From contig JAVXUO010002982.1 in assembly GCA_033065855.1 (NCBI GenBank), forward strand, positions 124,001-188,000: 64,000 nucleotides of DNA. The letters are read 5' to 3'. Position 1 is the first letter of the stretch; every line of letters starts with the position of its first letter. The stretch is from Escallonia rubra. Lineage: Eukaryota; Streptophyta; Magnoliopsida; Escalloniales; Escalloniaceae. This document shows positions 1 to 17,770 of this stretch, piece by piece. The position numbers and the translations under genes are program-made. Under the pieces are notes generated by a model. The model was not told the DNA's origin. It saw only the letters and a list, made by a program, of their open reading frames with translations, and made no database searches.

Positions 1-169
1 GCCATTTCAACCCCTTAGTGGTCGCTATACGGTTAACAATTCTCGCTTAAAAGGCTGTCTTACCGTCAAAAAGAGGTGAAGAATAGCACAATTTACGAGA
101 ATAGAATCATATGAAGCAAAGCATGTGCAAATTTGTTAAAATGCGCAAATTTTCTTTCATTTATGTTAC

Positions 170-349
170 CGTGGAAACAGCTCTGATGAGCGAAGGATAG
201 GTGAAAGAAGAAGCCGCAAACTTGTGCAGGCGCTTGTTGAGCAAAAGAAGCGAATGGGAAGAGCTCCTCAGGCCGTTGAACCTGTTGATCTGGAGCTTCG
301 GGTCACTGGCGATCCCGGTGGCGTTTGTGGCCCCAAATGGCGTCGTCAT
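170..349 (-). CDS. Putative first coding exon, transit-peptide-like N-terminus (partial gene)
   Basis: An ATG at 349 opens a 60-codon stretch starting MTTPFGATNATG and ending RAVST at a plausible splice donor (GGTAAC at 170-165). The peptide is rich in Ser, Leu, Arg and Lys and poor in acidic residues, as in plastid or mitochondrial targeting sequences. The ATG lies about 43 nt downstream of a minus-strand TATA box, with a GA-rich leader between them, a common arrangement in plant genes. The rest of the gene would lie beyond position 1. I do not recognise the protein. An overlapping plus-strand frame (201-410) is the alternative, but it runs into the CT microsatellite and looks less like a gene. 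Confidence 0.4.
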
Positions 350-359
350 GATGCCGCCG

Positions 360-385
360 CTCTCTCTCTCTCTCTCTCTCTCTCT
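360..385. repeat. (CT)n microsatellite
   Basis: About 13 uninterrupted CT dinucleotides, reading GA on the minus strand inside the presumed 5' leader of the minus-strand gene. Confidence 0.95.
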
Positions 386-390
386 ACTGC

Positions 391-400
391 GTATATATAT
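391..400 (-). promoter_or_regulatory. TATA-box-like element for the exon at 349-170
   Basis: The minus strand reads ATATATATAC, followed about 10-30 nt downstream by a (GA)n tract and then by the ATG at 349. The spacing fits a plant core promoter with a transcription start inside the GA tract. This is inferred from position only. Confidence 0.35.
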
Positions 401-1196
401 GGAGTTGTAGAGAGAGAAAGTTACGAGTTTAGGGTTTTAGAAGAAGATGATTTGACGGGAGAGGAGGGGGAAGGGGTCGCGGGGACTGTGGGCGTCGGAT
501 ATTTGCTGTGCAGTTTTTTGGGTGGTGCTGATGAAGAAGCGGAGATGGGGGAGTGTGGTTTCTCGCTCACGTGCCTGCCACGGGACTACTTGATTCTTGT
601 TGTGGTGCTCGCTCCACGCTCTTTGTGCACGCGCTCTTTAACGTAATCCTATTTTTGCCTTGCGGAATCGGTGGTAATAGCTCCCACGCCACTTTTGTTA
701 CCAAGGGCTAAGTCGAATAGCTTAGCCTGGTTTGTGATTGTTGGTTTTGATGCCCGCTTAATGGTGGCCGTGTTTTGGAGGGAAATTACCGGTAAAATAT
801 TGTGAACCATGCAACATTACATGCCTCTTGTATTTGCATTGTGATCTCTTTAACTGATAAGTACATCCTTGATTTTCGTCCGGCTCCAGTTGACTTCCTC
901 ATTGTACTTTTTATGTTGTTTAGATTTATAGTGTTTCATTTTAGTATACTACGCGTTTAATAACCTTTAGGCCTCCGCTTATTACTTTAAGTTAATCTAA
1001 ATAGTAAGATATACTCTGCTTTAGTTTAATTGTAATTGGTTTCGAGTCTATAAGTTCGTTGTTAGTTTCTGACCTTTATGGTCGTGTATACACAATGTCA
1101 CGGGAATGTCGTGACCTTTACTCGCCGTTGGGCAACTCTGTAACCTTTTTAATTATTAATGTTATTCTCTTATTAACCAAAAAAATAAAAGGACCC
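401..1196. other. Intergenic, no gene seen
   Basis: Short frames only (one plus-strand frame of 140 codons, 224-646, runs through the CT repeat). No recognisable domain, RNA gene or clear mobile-element terminus was found. It becomes AT-rich after about 800. Confidence 0.5.
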
Positions 1197-1262
1197 GTGG
1201 TGGAGCCAGAATTTTTTTTTAAGGTGGGCACTAAAATCTCAATTTGAAATTAATAATCTCAC
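1197..1262. repeat. Fragment of a hAT-type element terminus (same family as 60013-60850)
   Basis: The stretch around TTTAAGGTGGGCACTAAAAT, then CTCAATTTGAAATTAA, matches the reverse complement of the right end of the hAT element at 60013-60850. The leading GGTGGAGCCAGAA resembles that element's terminal CAGTGGCGGAAGCAGG. The second terminus was not located, so this is an eroded end or a solo fragment. Confidence 0.5.
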
Positions 1263-1368
1263 TAATAGCAATTTTCAAATTATATCACCTAATTGTAAGT
1301 TCCAAAATCTAATTGTCACATACTAAATTGATACAAAAAATGAAGAGTTCCGAGAATTAGAAAATTTA

Positions 1369-1645
1369 GGGTCCGTCCGTTTATAATATTTATTTTTTGT
1401 TTTCATTTTCATGATTTTCATATTCAATTTGAAAATACGTTCATGTACTTTTATCATTTTTACCAAAAAAAAAATGTAGTTTTGGTGAAAAAACTGAAAA
1501 CACCTCGGATGCGTTTTCAGTTTTTTGTCACTATTTGAGTAATTTTATTCAAAACGAAAACAGAAAATTATAAAAGTACGCAAAAAAAGAATCTCTTTTA
1601 TCATCATTGTAAAAAATAGAAAACGAATATCGTAAACGTACGGGG
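1369..1645. mobile_element. MITE, copy A of a two-copy family
   Basis: The ends are imperfect inverted repeats: GGGTCCGTCCGTTTATAAT on the left and, reading inward from the right end, CCCCGTACGTTTACGATATT. Inside are palindromic A/T-rich stretches (CTGAAAACACCTCGG and TTTTCAGTTTTTTGTCAC). The whole 277-bp unit aligns along its length with 4673-4974. It has no coding capacity. The target duplication is not clear, so the superfamily is open. Confidence 0.75.
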
Positions 1646-2825
1646 TTTTGAGAATCAATGAGCGGATCGTCCCTTACTTTTACGGATCGTGACGACCATT
1701 ATTCTTGGTTGATGTGAGAGCGCGTGGGCAAAGTCCCCCCGAGCCGAAGCACAGTGGTGAGAGACGCAAAAGCAAAATTGGATAGTGGTGGGGACAGAGG
1801 GTACATTGAACCTGGACAAAAATTTCACATCATTTAGGGTCAAATTTACTACTGTTACGGCTGCTTCCTCTATATTATTATTATTATTGTTGTTTTATAA
1901 TAATACGAGATTAGGAATCACATGGACTGCCACATGAGACCAACTTTTCTTCATATTAGGGAAGCCCAATGACAAATGAGGGGCGGTTTTAGTTTTTTAA
2001 TCATTTGAGTTACACTTTGTTCTTAATAACTTTATGATACCTACGACTTCAACTTGGACATGCTAGACGATACAAGGACCAGACGATATTCAGGTCAGTA
2101 TTGAAAACTCGTTCCAATATCCAACTCAGCCTATTACGGGCCGAATAATATCTGTTCATAATCAGTCCATGAAAATTTTGGTGGGCACGAGTTAGACACG
2201 GGCTGCTCACAGGGTGTCCATGGGTTCAAATTGGTTTTGATTTATTCAATTTTTAAGGATATCATTTACCATCAAAATCTACTGAAAGTATAGTGAAAAG
2301 TCTCAAAATGGATTCAAATATATAAGCATAGAAAAAATATTTGTGAGAAAATAAAAGAAAAAGATAAAAGTTTCGAAACAATCTTAAGAAATCTACTCTT
2401 ATAATAAGAAACAAAGTCGGGAAAAAAAAGTATTCAAAGGTCTCCATACCTATATGCTTAAGAGGATTATAAAGGCTAAAGATTAAAAAAATATGTATCT
2501 TGTACACATAAATTTTATGTACATAATTTCATGTTATACAAAAGTTAGACAGTTTGGATGTTTTACAGGTTGGGCGGGCTTTAAAAACTTTTACTCATGT
2601 TCGGTCCATATTTTTTACGGGCCTAAAATTATGTGCCAGTGTCCACTACAGTCTTTGTAAAAGTAAGTTCATGTCCATATTTCTACAGACCGGTACGGGT
2701 TGTCTAACTCAAGTTGCACCTTTGAAAATATTGTTACGTGACATATTAATTTTAGTAGTAAAAGTCAAATTCAAAAGGATAAAGTAAAGCTCAAAATTAT
2801 TTCTACTATACTGGAGTATTATCCA
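1646..2825. other. Intergenic, no gene seen
   Basis: AT-rich sequence with scattered short frames that resemble no protein family. A short trinucleotide ATT tract lies near 1873-1890. No RNA gene or element termini were identified. Confidence 0.5.
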
Positions 2826-4131
2826 TTTTTTTTTTAATCAAGTCATTACATTAAACGAAAAGGAAGATCCTTCAAATACAAAACACATCCAGTTCCTTTT
2901 TCATCCATCAACAAAAAGAGGAGGTAAGGATGTTAAGGGAACTGGACCAAAAAAAAGATTTGCATCTGCCCATACAGCAAGGTCATGAGCAGGCTTGTTT
3001 ACAAAACGACTGACTTTACAAAAGTCCCAACAGGTGAAGTTTTTTAGCTTGTGTCTGGCTTCCTCCACTATTGCAAAACTCCTCCAGTTAGGTGAGGTCT
3101 CATGGTTATTCATCCATTCCACAATAGCTTGAGCATCTCCTTCAAACAGGATATGAGTGCATTTCTTCTTAATAGCCATGTCAATGGCTAATAAAGCGGC
3201 CAAGGCTTCTGCCATTTCGGGTTCTGTTTCGAGATCAACTCTGGTTTGGGCATCTACTATTGTTCCATCATGATCCCATAAAATTGCCGCTTGAATAGAT
3301 CTGCTCGCCCGAGTCGCTGCATCAAAACTGATTTTGTACCAATGGGGTGGTGGCGGTTGCCACGACAGAGAATAGTTGAGGTGATTCGGGGAGGGAAAAA
3401 AGGCTGATAAGGAGCGATTAAAGCAGCAGAGTACTCTTTTAGCAATGACCTCAGTATCACACTCAATATTCTGAAAGACTTTTTGATTTCGGCTCAACCA
3501 AACCTGTTCCATAACTGTGGCAGCAAAAAGAGTGTATCTTCCATTGTAGTCATTTCCATCAGAGTTAGGAATGTGCGGAGATAGAATGAAATCTAGCCAG
3601 GAGGGAGGAGTTGAAAACGGTTGTGAAGATGAAAAGATAGATGGAGGACGGAAATTGTTCGGAGACACCATCCAAAGGGCTCGGGTTATCGGGCATTGTA
3701 TAAAAAGATGAGCCAGAGATTCCTCAGCCATATCACAGAGAGGGCAGGTTGTTTCAATGTTGGGAATAAAAGCTAGGATTTTGATTCTAATTGGAAGTAT
3801 GTTCCAAGCAATCCGCCATAGAAAGATTTTATGGCGTTCACCAAGCTTTGCACGCCACAGGAGTTTCCAAAAAATTTGGGATCCGCTACTGCTTGTTTGG
3901 AACCTAATTGAATTTGTACTTAAGTACACAGATTTGCCAGAAAATTTCCCGTTTTTCGAAGGGGTACATGCTAAGAAATTCTGGGGTTTTGAATGGAAAA
4001 TTCTGATTTTTAGAATCTCCCTGATGGTATCAACGGAAAACAGACCATGAATTCAAAGGATCCCAAGTACACATACCCGGATCAATAAGATCAGAGACTT
4101 TCACATTGAAAACCTTTTTGAATTGTATATT
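2826..4131 (-). mobile_element. 5'-truncated LINE (L1-type non-LTR retrotransposon), 3' part
   Basis: Read on the minus strand, this holds the C-terminal part of a LINE ORF2 (zinc-binding module plus RNase H), then a short 3' end and an A-run (the T-run at 2828-2836 on plus). Similarity stops abruptly near 4131 with no reverse transcriptase upstream, the usual 5' truncation of LINE insertions. I could not find a convincing target-site duplication on the two sides. Confidence 0.85.
2901..4049 (-). pseudogene. LINE ORF2 C-terminus: zf-RVT and RNase H domains
   Basis: The longest readable piece (from Met at 3929, 342 aa) contains a reverse-transcriptase zinc-binding module (FWKLLWRAKLGERHKIFLW ... 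CPLCDMAEESLAHLFIQC, about residues 19-85). A plant-type RNase H domain (RVT_3) covers about residues 200-330. Its acidic residues are in place: FDAA, AEALA, EGDAQ and a final Asp in AHDLAVWAD. The frame stays open upstream of the Met to about 4049. Homology then continues in another frame to about 4120 (DLIDPGMCTWDPLNSW), so there is a frameshift near 4035-4045. In the family the RNase H removes RNA from the hybrid during reverse transcription. Here the reverse transcriptase and endonuclease are missing, so the copy is dead. Confidence 0.85.
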
Positions 4132-4672
4132 TTTTTTAATTTTTTGAAATCATTCTCTGATCAAAGATATGTAGTAATGATCATCCGAGTAACGTACATA
4201 AACGTAAAATATAAAAACTTGCCTATTTTCTAGCCAGGCAACCTACCTGTATGGCTGTATCTTACTTTTATCTCATCTCTAATCCATTTGTAACACCATT
4301 GGTCTCTTGCGTCTCTTCTACTACTAGCAAAATTTCTTGGCAAGATTTGATTGTGATTTGGTTAATGTTTGAACTCGTATCATGAAAGTTTTATATGGTT
4401 GTCTTTCTCTTCAGTATTAAAAGTTTCATTATACGTGCTTCGACATTTTTAATTTTTCTCTATGTTTTTCAAAATTTTGTTGTTTTAAGTTACGACAAAA
4501 GAAGCTATTTGCGATGATTTTTCTCATTATTTTTCCTTTATTGTATCATGTTGTCAAGAGACAGTGGTGAGGTGTCCATGATATGGAGGTTGGAATGGTT
4601 ACCGAAAACGAAGTTGGAAGTCAAATAAGAATAAGAACTCCGTTAATTGATGGGAACTAGTTCAAAATTTTC
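4132..4672. other. Intergenic, no gene seen
   Basis: AT-rich sequence between the LINE fragment and MITE copy B. No frame of interest and no RNA gene seen. Confidence 0.5.
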
Positions 4673-4974
4673 GGGCCCGTATGTTTATCATTTTCGTTTT
4701 TTGTTTTCATTGTCATATTTTTCATATTCAGTTAGAAAATACGCTTATGTACTTTTATTATTTTCACCCAAAAAAAATCAGTTACTTTTTTTTAGATTAG
4801 GTTAAGTTTGGGTGAAAAAAAACTGAAAGTACCTCGGAGGTATTTTCAGTTTTTTGTCACTGTTTGAGTAATTTTCTTAAAACGAAAATAGAAAATGATA
4901 AAAGTACACAAAAAAAGAATTTTTTTTATCATCATTGCAAAACCAGAAAACGAATATGGTAAACGTACGGGCCT
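4673..4974. mobile_element. MITE, copy B of the family at 1369-1645
   Basis: The left end GGGCCCGTATGTTTATCA and the inverted right end GGCCCGTACGTTTACCATA form terminal inverted repeats. The body aligns with copy A, including the ACTTTTATCATTTTCAC segment and the internal CTGAAAGTACCTCGG palindrome. Copy B has a short extra stretch near 4785-4815. It is non-coding. Confidence 0.8.
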
Positions 4975-5484
4975 CAACAGGGATCCGGCAGAGAGAGAGA
5001 GGGGCTGGCGAAGCTTTTTTCGACTTTTTTTGGATTAATGTGCAAAGACCTCTGTGGGTAGAAATGGAAACATAAATATTTTTAGCTGAATTTCTTAATG
5101 TGCATTCTAATTAAGCTAGATTAATATTTTTTTTGGAACGGATGGTGCATCAAATAGAAATCACATTTTGAAATAAAATAAACGAGAAATAAAAAGAGTT
5201 TTATATTTTTCTTTTTTGGGTTCCATCGGAGGTACTTGGGCCTCGAGCTCCAACTATATATAGAGGGTAACACCGATACTAATACGCATATCATGCTACC
5301 AAACATAAAGATAAATGAATATCTATTTCACGTCCTTATAAATGTACGTACGTTGTTTATAAATATATGTACATCGTTTATGTAGTTCTAAATTCCCTCA
5401 TTTTGAAATCCCTTCATTTACAAATCTCATCATTGCAAAATATTTTGTTTGGGAGTTTTTTTTATTATTCTATGAATTTTTACC
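4975..5484. other. Intergenic, no gene seen
   Basis: AT-rich; a short GA run at 4993-5002. No supported feature. Confidence 0.5.
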
Positions 5485-5822
5485 GGGTAGTTTGGATGTG
5501 TATTAATGTATTCAAGATTTTCCTTAAAAAAATTAATAATAAGTAAGCTGTTAAAAGGGTGGAGAGCAAATATCCTAAAAAGTAGGCAAAAGTTGCGTAA
5601 TATTTTAGCAAATCACATATTTGAGGGGATTTGACAAATAACTAGTTTAGACTAGTTATTTGAAATGTGGATTTGAAGGCCCCAAATTCCCAGTTCAAAT
5701 CCTTCTGAGAATTTCGCGAATTTTCTTTCGTACAATCCAAACAAGAGATTTTGTTTAAAGAATTTCTAAATACCTCTTCAAAGTGAAATCCTTAGTTCAA
5801 ATCTCACGTCCAAACACACTCC
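5485..5822. mobile_element. MITE-like element with GTTTGGATGTG-type ends
   Basis: The left end GGTAGTTTGGATGTGTATTA and the reverse complement of the right end, GAGTGTGTTTGGACGTGAG, match as imperfect terminal inverted repeats. The interior has nearly palindromic A/T-rich text (ACTAGTTTAGACTAGT and an AAATCC/GGATTT theme), typical of hAT MITEs. It is non-coding and no certain target duplication was identified. Confidence 0.5.
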
Positions 5823-6565
5823 TAATGTACTTTGTAATGACAAAAGAGAATATGAACAAGCATAAAAATAGAAGCTCCCTAAACATGACCAGCATCATCC
5901 TCAATGACATGCCGATTGCTCAATTACTAAATGACAACACATTCAATTTTGATATATGTCAGTATGCAACAAACACATTGGCAATTAATTTAGCTGACCA
6001 ACTACTTTGCTGCTCCTAAACAATGTCAGCTTATGGGTAGTTGTATCCATTGCTTTAGTCTGCTGAACATTGCTTTGGAAGACATCAATTAAACTAATTC
6101 TGAACATCTAACAAAGAGTTCCCACATGAAATAAATCAGTACTACTGTGAAAACTCACAGCAACAAATTAACAAATTCAAGTGTCAAAAAGCATGAGATC
6201 AACTATCATCAACACCACAAAAAATCAACTAAGCAACAGCTTCATAACTATTTTCCAATGACCTGTGACTGTGAGCCTAGTAGACATATTTACAACATGA
6301 TAGCAACCTTGCCAACTTCCTCTCTGTAAACACATCTTTTCCCTTCTACAGCTACCCCAAAAGAAACAAAACCTAAGGCAATCTATTTGAGAAGTCATTG
6401 CGAGCCTCGCTCTGATGCTAATAGTCTTCGACCTCGAGGTCCCCCTACAGAAGAGGAAAACAAAATACAGTATGTGGTGAACTCAACCAAAAAAAGGAAG
6501 GGGGGAGGGGGTTCCCCTGTCTCGCTGTTCTTTGCATTATCTTTTTCTTGTTAACTCCTACTTGT
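5823..6565. other. Downstream flank and 3' UTR of the CPK gene
   Basis: The minus-strand CPK gene ends at 6566, so the adjoining few hundred bases should be its 3' UTR. Nothing else is recognisable; two short plus-strand frames here look random. Confidence 0.5.
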
Positions 6566-14463
<7,898 letters not shown>

Positions 14464-15000
14464 GGTTTAAAAAGATCAAATCTTGAAAATAACCTGAGAT
14501 TTAAAAGAAACCCCAAAAAGCAGAAAGAAGATGAAATTAAAACCAAACCCAGCTACATATATGAACTTTCTTTAGATTTCAATAGAAACCCACATCACAA
14601 ATCTGGTAAGGGAAAGCAAAGTCCGAGAAATCCGGAGAAACTTCAGGAATAAAAAAAAAATTGTCACGAAATGATTGGCATTTTTTTTCAAGAAAATTAA
14701 GATAATGTACAAGTTAGGGAACCAAACGGTGGAAGTTGGAGATCAACATACCTAATATACGCAAAAGATTCCGTTCCTTATTTCTCTTTCTATCTGGGTT
14801 TCTAGATATTATGCGAGGCTATTGTCTGTGAAGGTGAAAAGGCGTTGAAAATGAATTAATGAAATAAATGTAGAAGTTGTTGGGGGTTTGAAAATGGGGA
14901 TTCAGGAAGTTGGGAATCCGCCATGGATGATATTGATGTGAGAGAGAGGTAGAGAGAGAGAGAGAGAGTCAAAGCTCTTTGCAGAGACTTTTCTCTCTCC
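14464..15000 (-). promoter_or_regulatory. 5' UTR and promoter region of the CPK gene
   Basis: The region upstream of the CPK ATG has no protein-coding frame of its own. A (GA)n tract at 14948-14968 (CT on the sense strand) would sit in the leader, as in many plant genes. A possible 5' UTR intron starts near 14753 (minus-strand GTATGT), but its acceptor was not pinned down. Confidence 0.4.
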
Positions 15001-15294
15001 TAACCCTGTCTGTCGCTTTCTCCCTATCCCCTTTTTCTTCTCTGTATGTAGAGTTTTGGGGGAAAATGTTTACTGTGCAATTTTTGCTTTCCCTTGTGTT
15101 CCACCTTCTGGAACTGTTGTATAAGGACACAACAAACTTCCGCTTTCTCTTTTCCTTTTTGTACGCCATTTTATTATTATTACAAAATGACCCTTGCCAT
15201 CTCACCTTCTTGCCAAAATGACAAATTTGGCATCTGTTTAACTTTACTGTCAACTTCATTCAACACATGGGAGTAGGAAGTACTGTGGAACCAA

Positions 15295-15455
15295 ACAAGG
15301 GGGATTTGGATCCTAATCATGGGTTACAGCAACCCATGATTACAGCAGGTGCTGTCTTCATTCCGTGAGAGAGACTCTCTCTCTCTTCCCTCTCTCTCAC
15401 GGAATGAAGACAGCACCCCTGCTGGTTACGGCAGGAGATCCAGATCCAAACAAGT
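15295..15455. mobile_element. Foldback (MITE-like) element with a perfect 24-bp inverted repeat
   Basis: The segment at 15351-15374 (GCTGTCTTCATTCCGTGAGA and GAGA) is the exact reverse complement of 15391-15414. Outer arms also pair imperfectly (GGGGGATTTGGATCC with GGAGATCCAGATCC). A small perfect palindrome ATCATGGGTT/AACCCATGAT lies at 15316-15340. It is non-coding. Confidence 0.75.
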
Positions 15456-15806
15456 GAAGGTGGGCATAGGCCATAGACGTGCTAAGAGATGCTCGAGTAA
15501 ATATTGCGTCGTTTTGACCATCGAGGACTGTTTCATCCGAAGGCTGATATAATAGTAGGAGCATCTCTTGGAGACACTGAATTACAATCTGAGAGTCGTA
15601 AATGGACAGCGCTATTGACCTCAGACCATTCAATATTTTCTAGTAATACTCGTTTCAAGCGATAAAAAAGAATAGCATGCTACCCAAAACCCATTACAAA
15701 GTGAAGGGAGTGCCCAGGAACACTAACTATAGATGTGGCACACCACTAGTCTTAAACTACAAACAACAATGCAAAAAATATTATAGAAAAAGAAGAAGAA
15801 GAAAGA
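15456..15806. other. Intergenic, no gene seen
   Basis: Sequence between the foldback element and the Mutator-like element. Short random frames only, and a GAA-rich stretch next to the MULE insertion site. Confidence 0.5.
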
Positions 15807-15815
15807 AAGAATGAA

Positions 15816-15927
15816 GGGGTAAATGCACTTTACCCCCCTATACTTTAAGGCGGTTTCACTATGGCCCCCTCTACTTTAAAAAGTTGAACTAAACCCCCCT
15901 GAACTCATCAAAACTGGGTAAAATGGA
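15816..15927 (+). repeat. MULE left terminal inverted repeat
   Basis: About 112 bp, pairing with 21538-21648. It lies upstream of the GRF gene and probably supplies part of its promoter, as Mutator inverted repeats commonly do. Confidence 0.95.
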
Positions 15928-16103
15928 CGGTTTCCATCCAAGTTAACACAGTTTTTTGGCGGGAAGTGTTTGGCGCCCAGATCCTGCATTTTTAAGACGA
16001 AACAACCCCTTTGACCCAATAAAGTACTTAAGACTTGCAAAAAAACACCCAAAAAGCCACCCACTTCATTTCTCTTCTTCTGCAAACCCTAGAAAACCTG
16101 CAA

Positions 16104-16521
16104 ATGCAAGAGAGTCGTGGTCGCATGGATGTTATGGCTGCTAGAGTGTGCTACTGTGGTGTGTTGGCTCCTGTGAGGACCTCACATACATCCGCAAACT
16201 ATGGAAGAAGGTTTTATGGTTGTGCACTGTATGGGGTATGTATATTGTTTAAGTTTGTATGTATTTTTACTTAGCAATTTTTTGTAATGGCTCCTAATCT
16301 TAATTCTTGGTTCTTTGTAGGTCCAAAACAATTGTGAATATTTTCAGTGGGTTGACCCACCTATGTGCCAAAGGGGTAGGGAGGTGGTCTCTAAGTTGCT
16401 CAATCGCACGACCAAGGTCGAGGAAGAACTGGCCATAACACGCAAGAGGGTAAAGATGTACAAGAAGCTCATGTTTGCAAGTTGGGTGTTGTTGATGCTC
16501 GTGATAATGCTTAAGACTTAG
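16104..16521 (+). CDS. GRF-type zinc-finger protein with coiled coil and membrane tail, carried by the MULE
   Basis: Two exons, 16104-16235 and 16321-16521, join in frame (GGG/GTATGT donor, TTTGTAG acceptor) to give 110 aa. Residues about 16-60 form a GRF zinc finger: CYCG, then NYGRRFYGCALYG, then NNCEYFQWVD and a final Cys in PPMC. GRF fingers bind single-stranded nucleic acid in known proteins. A Lys/Glu-rich helix (about 66-92) could be a coiled coil, and the C-terminus (FASWVLLMLVIMLK) is a hydrophobic tail-anchor-like segment. The start is the first ATG that leaves the finger whole. The gene faces the transposase gene tail to tail inside one element, so a role in transposition is inferred. 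Its function is not known to me. Confidence 0.85.
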
Positions 16522-17111
16522 TTAATGTTGTTAGTAAGCAAAAAAAAGTACAGGGGGGCAAACTGTCTTAGGCATTTTGTAACCTAAAAATGATGTACTT
16601 TGGATGTAATATGTGAGCAATGTTTCTTAGAATTAATCAATGTTATGTACAAGGTATTTATTTGTTGTTTTTTTGTGTGTGCAAGTTGGGATAATGTGTA
16701 TGTTCAAGCTGTTGTAGTGTGTTTATGCAAGCAGTTAGAAGTGTGCAAACTGAAGGCTATGGTTGGAAGGGTGGTTGTGAAGGATGCAAAGAAAGGCATG
16801 AAGTACTCCTGGTCAAATAAACATTACCAGCTGCACAACAAGTTCCAAAGCTAAGCTAAAAACCAACAAGGTCAAATAATGCAAACTGGAAAAACAGTTT
16901 CATTCAACAAATGCTTGAATCCACATGGTCAAAATTACACCATGTCAAACTGAGCCCACAAACACCATAAAGTACTCATATCTGCAAAAATAAGTGTGCT
17001 TTCACTTCACTACTTCACACAACCAGAATAAAGTATGTCCACATACCAAGAGTCTGCCTAAAAAACAACCCATATGATTAAAAAAAAGATGCTTTTTGCA
17101 ACAACCTAAAA
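16522..17111. other. Space between the two convergent MULE genes
   Basis: AT-rich 3' regions of the two genes. A plus-strand frame (16600-16854, 84 codons) has no recognisable features and is probably fortuitous. Confidence 0.5.
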
Positions 17112-17510
17112 CTAGGTGCTTTTAGCTGAAGTCTTCTTCTTCTTTTTAGCAGCTTCAACAAATGTTTTTTTCCTTAGTGCCGCATCAATCCTGATTTTCT
17201 CCCTTGTTGTCTCAACATCAGCCAATCTTGTTGCTTCATTTGCAGCAGGAGTGGACACAGAGCTGCTTACAGAACCAGGTATCCAAACAGGAGGTAACCT
17301 CCTGGCTACATTAGCAGCAGCAGTAAATCTTGTTGTAGTGGCAGTATCTTCCCTCATAGGTGCAGCAGCTTCTTCAGTAGCAGCAACAGCTTCTTCAGTA
17401 GCAGCAGCTGCTGCTTCTTCTTGCCATCCTGGGATTCCAGTCTTCTTAGCAGCAAATCTCCCACCTAAGGCTCCAGTATGCTTCTTACCAGCTGGAGCTT
17501 TACTTTTGCC
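17112..17510 (-). CDS. Ala/Lys-rich tail, possible last exon of the MULE transposase
   Basis: An open stretch of 132-134 codons begins after a good acceptor (AAATGCAG/GGCAAAAG) or at the overlapping ATG at 17516. It encodes KSKAPAGKKHTGALGGRFAA, Ala/Glu/Thr repeats (AAAAATEEAVAATEEAAAP), and a strongly basic end (EAAKKKKKTSAKST). A small upstream exon (17689-17588, PCQMNARRGLNARGLNA) could link it to the transposase. Such low-complexity basic tails occur in plant MULE transposases. An in-frame TGA just before the presumed donor at 17767 breaks the link in this copy, or this is a separate short reading frame. Confidence 0.45.
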   Translation of the reverse strand, partial: GKSKAPAGKKHTGALGGRFAAKKTGIPGWQEEAAAAATEEAVAATEEAAAPMREDTATTTRFTAAANVARRLPPVWIPGSVSSSVSTPAANEATRLADVETTREKIRIDAALRKKTFVEAAKKKKKTSAKST

Positions 17511-17770
17511 CTGCATTTAGTGGATGTGTTAAACATCAAAGCCAAATCTACATTTTATCTGCAAAAACAAAATTGAAAAATACTTACAAATGCTGCTCCA
17601 TCATTAACTTCAACATTTACTCCCTCACATACCCCCATAGCATTCAATCCTCTAGCATTCAATCCTCTTCTAGCATTCATTTGACAAGGCTGCCCAGTAA
17701 TTAATGTTAGCAGCAACTACAACCAAAAAGCAAAATAAACAATCTTCAAAAAGTATAACATTTTTACCTC

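Noticed and set aside
224-646. Plus-strand 140-codon frame
   Set aside because: It runs through the CT microsatellite as Leu-Ser repeats, has no domain, and overlaps the more plausible minus-strand exon.
17116-17520. Plus-strand frame of 134 codons, hydrophobic and Ala/Val-rich
   Set aside because: It is the antisense shadow of the Ala/Lys-rich minus-strand exon in the MULE; the hydrophobic look comes from reading GCN/AAG codons backwards.
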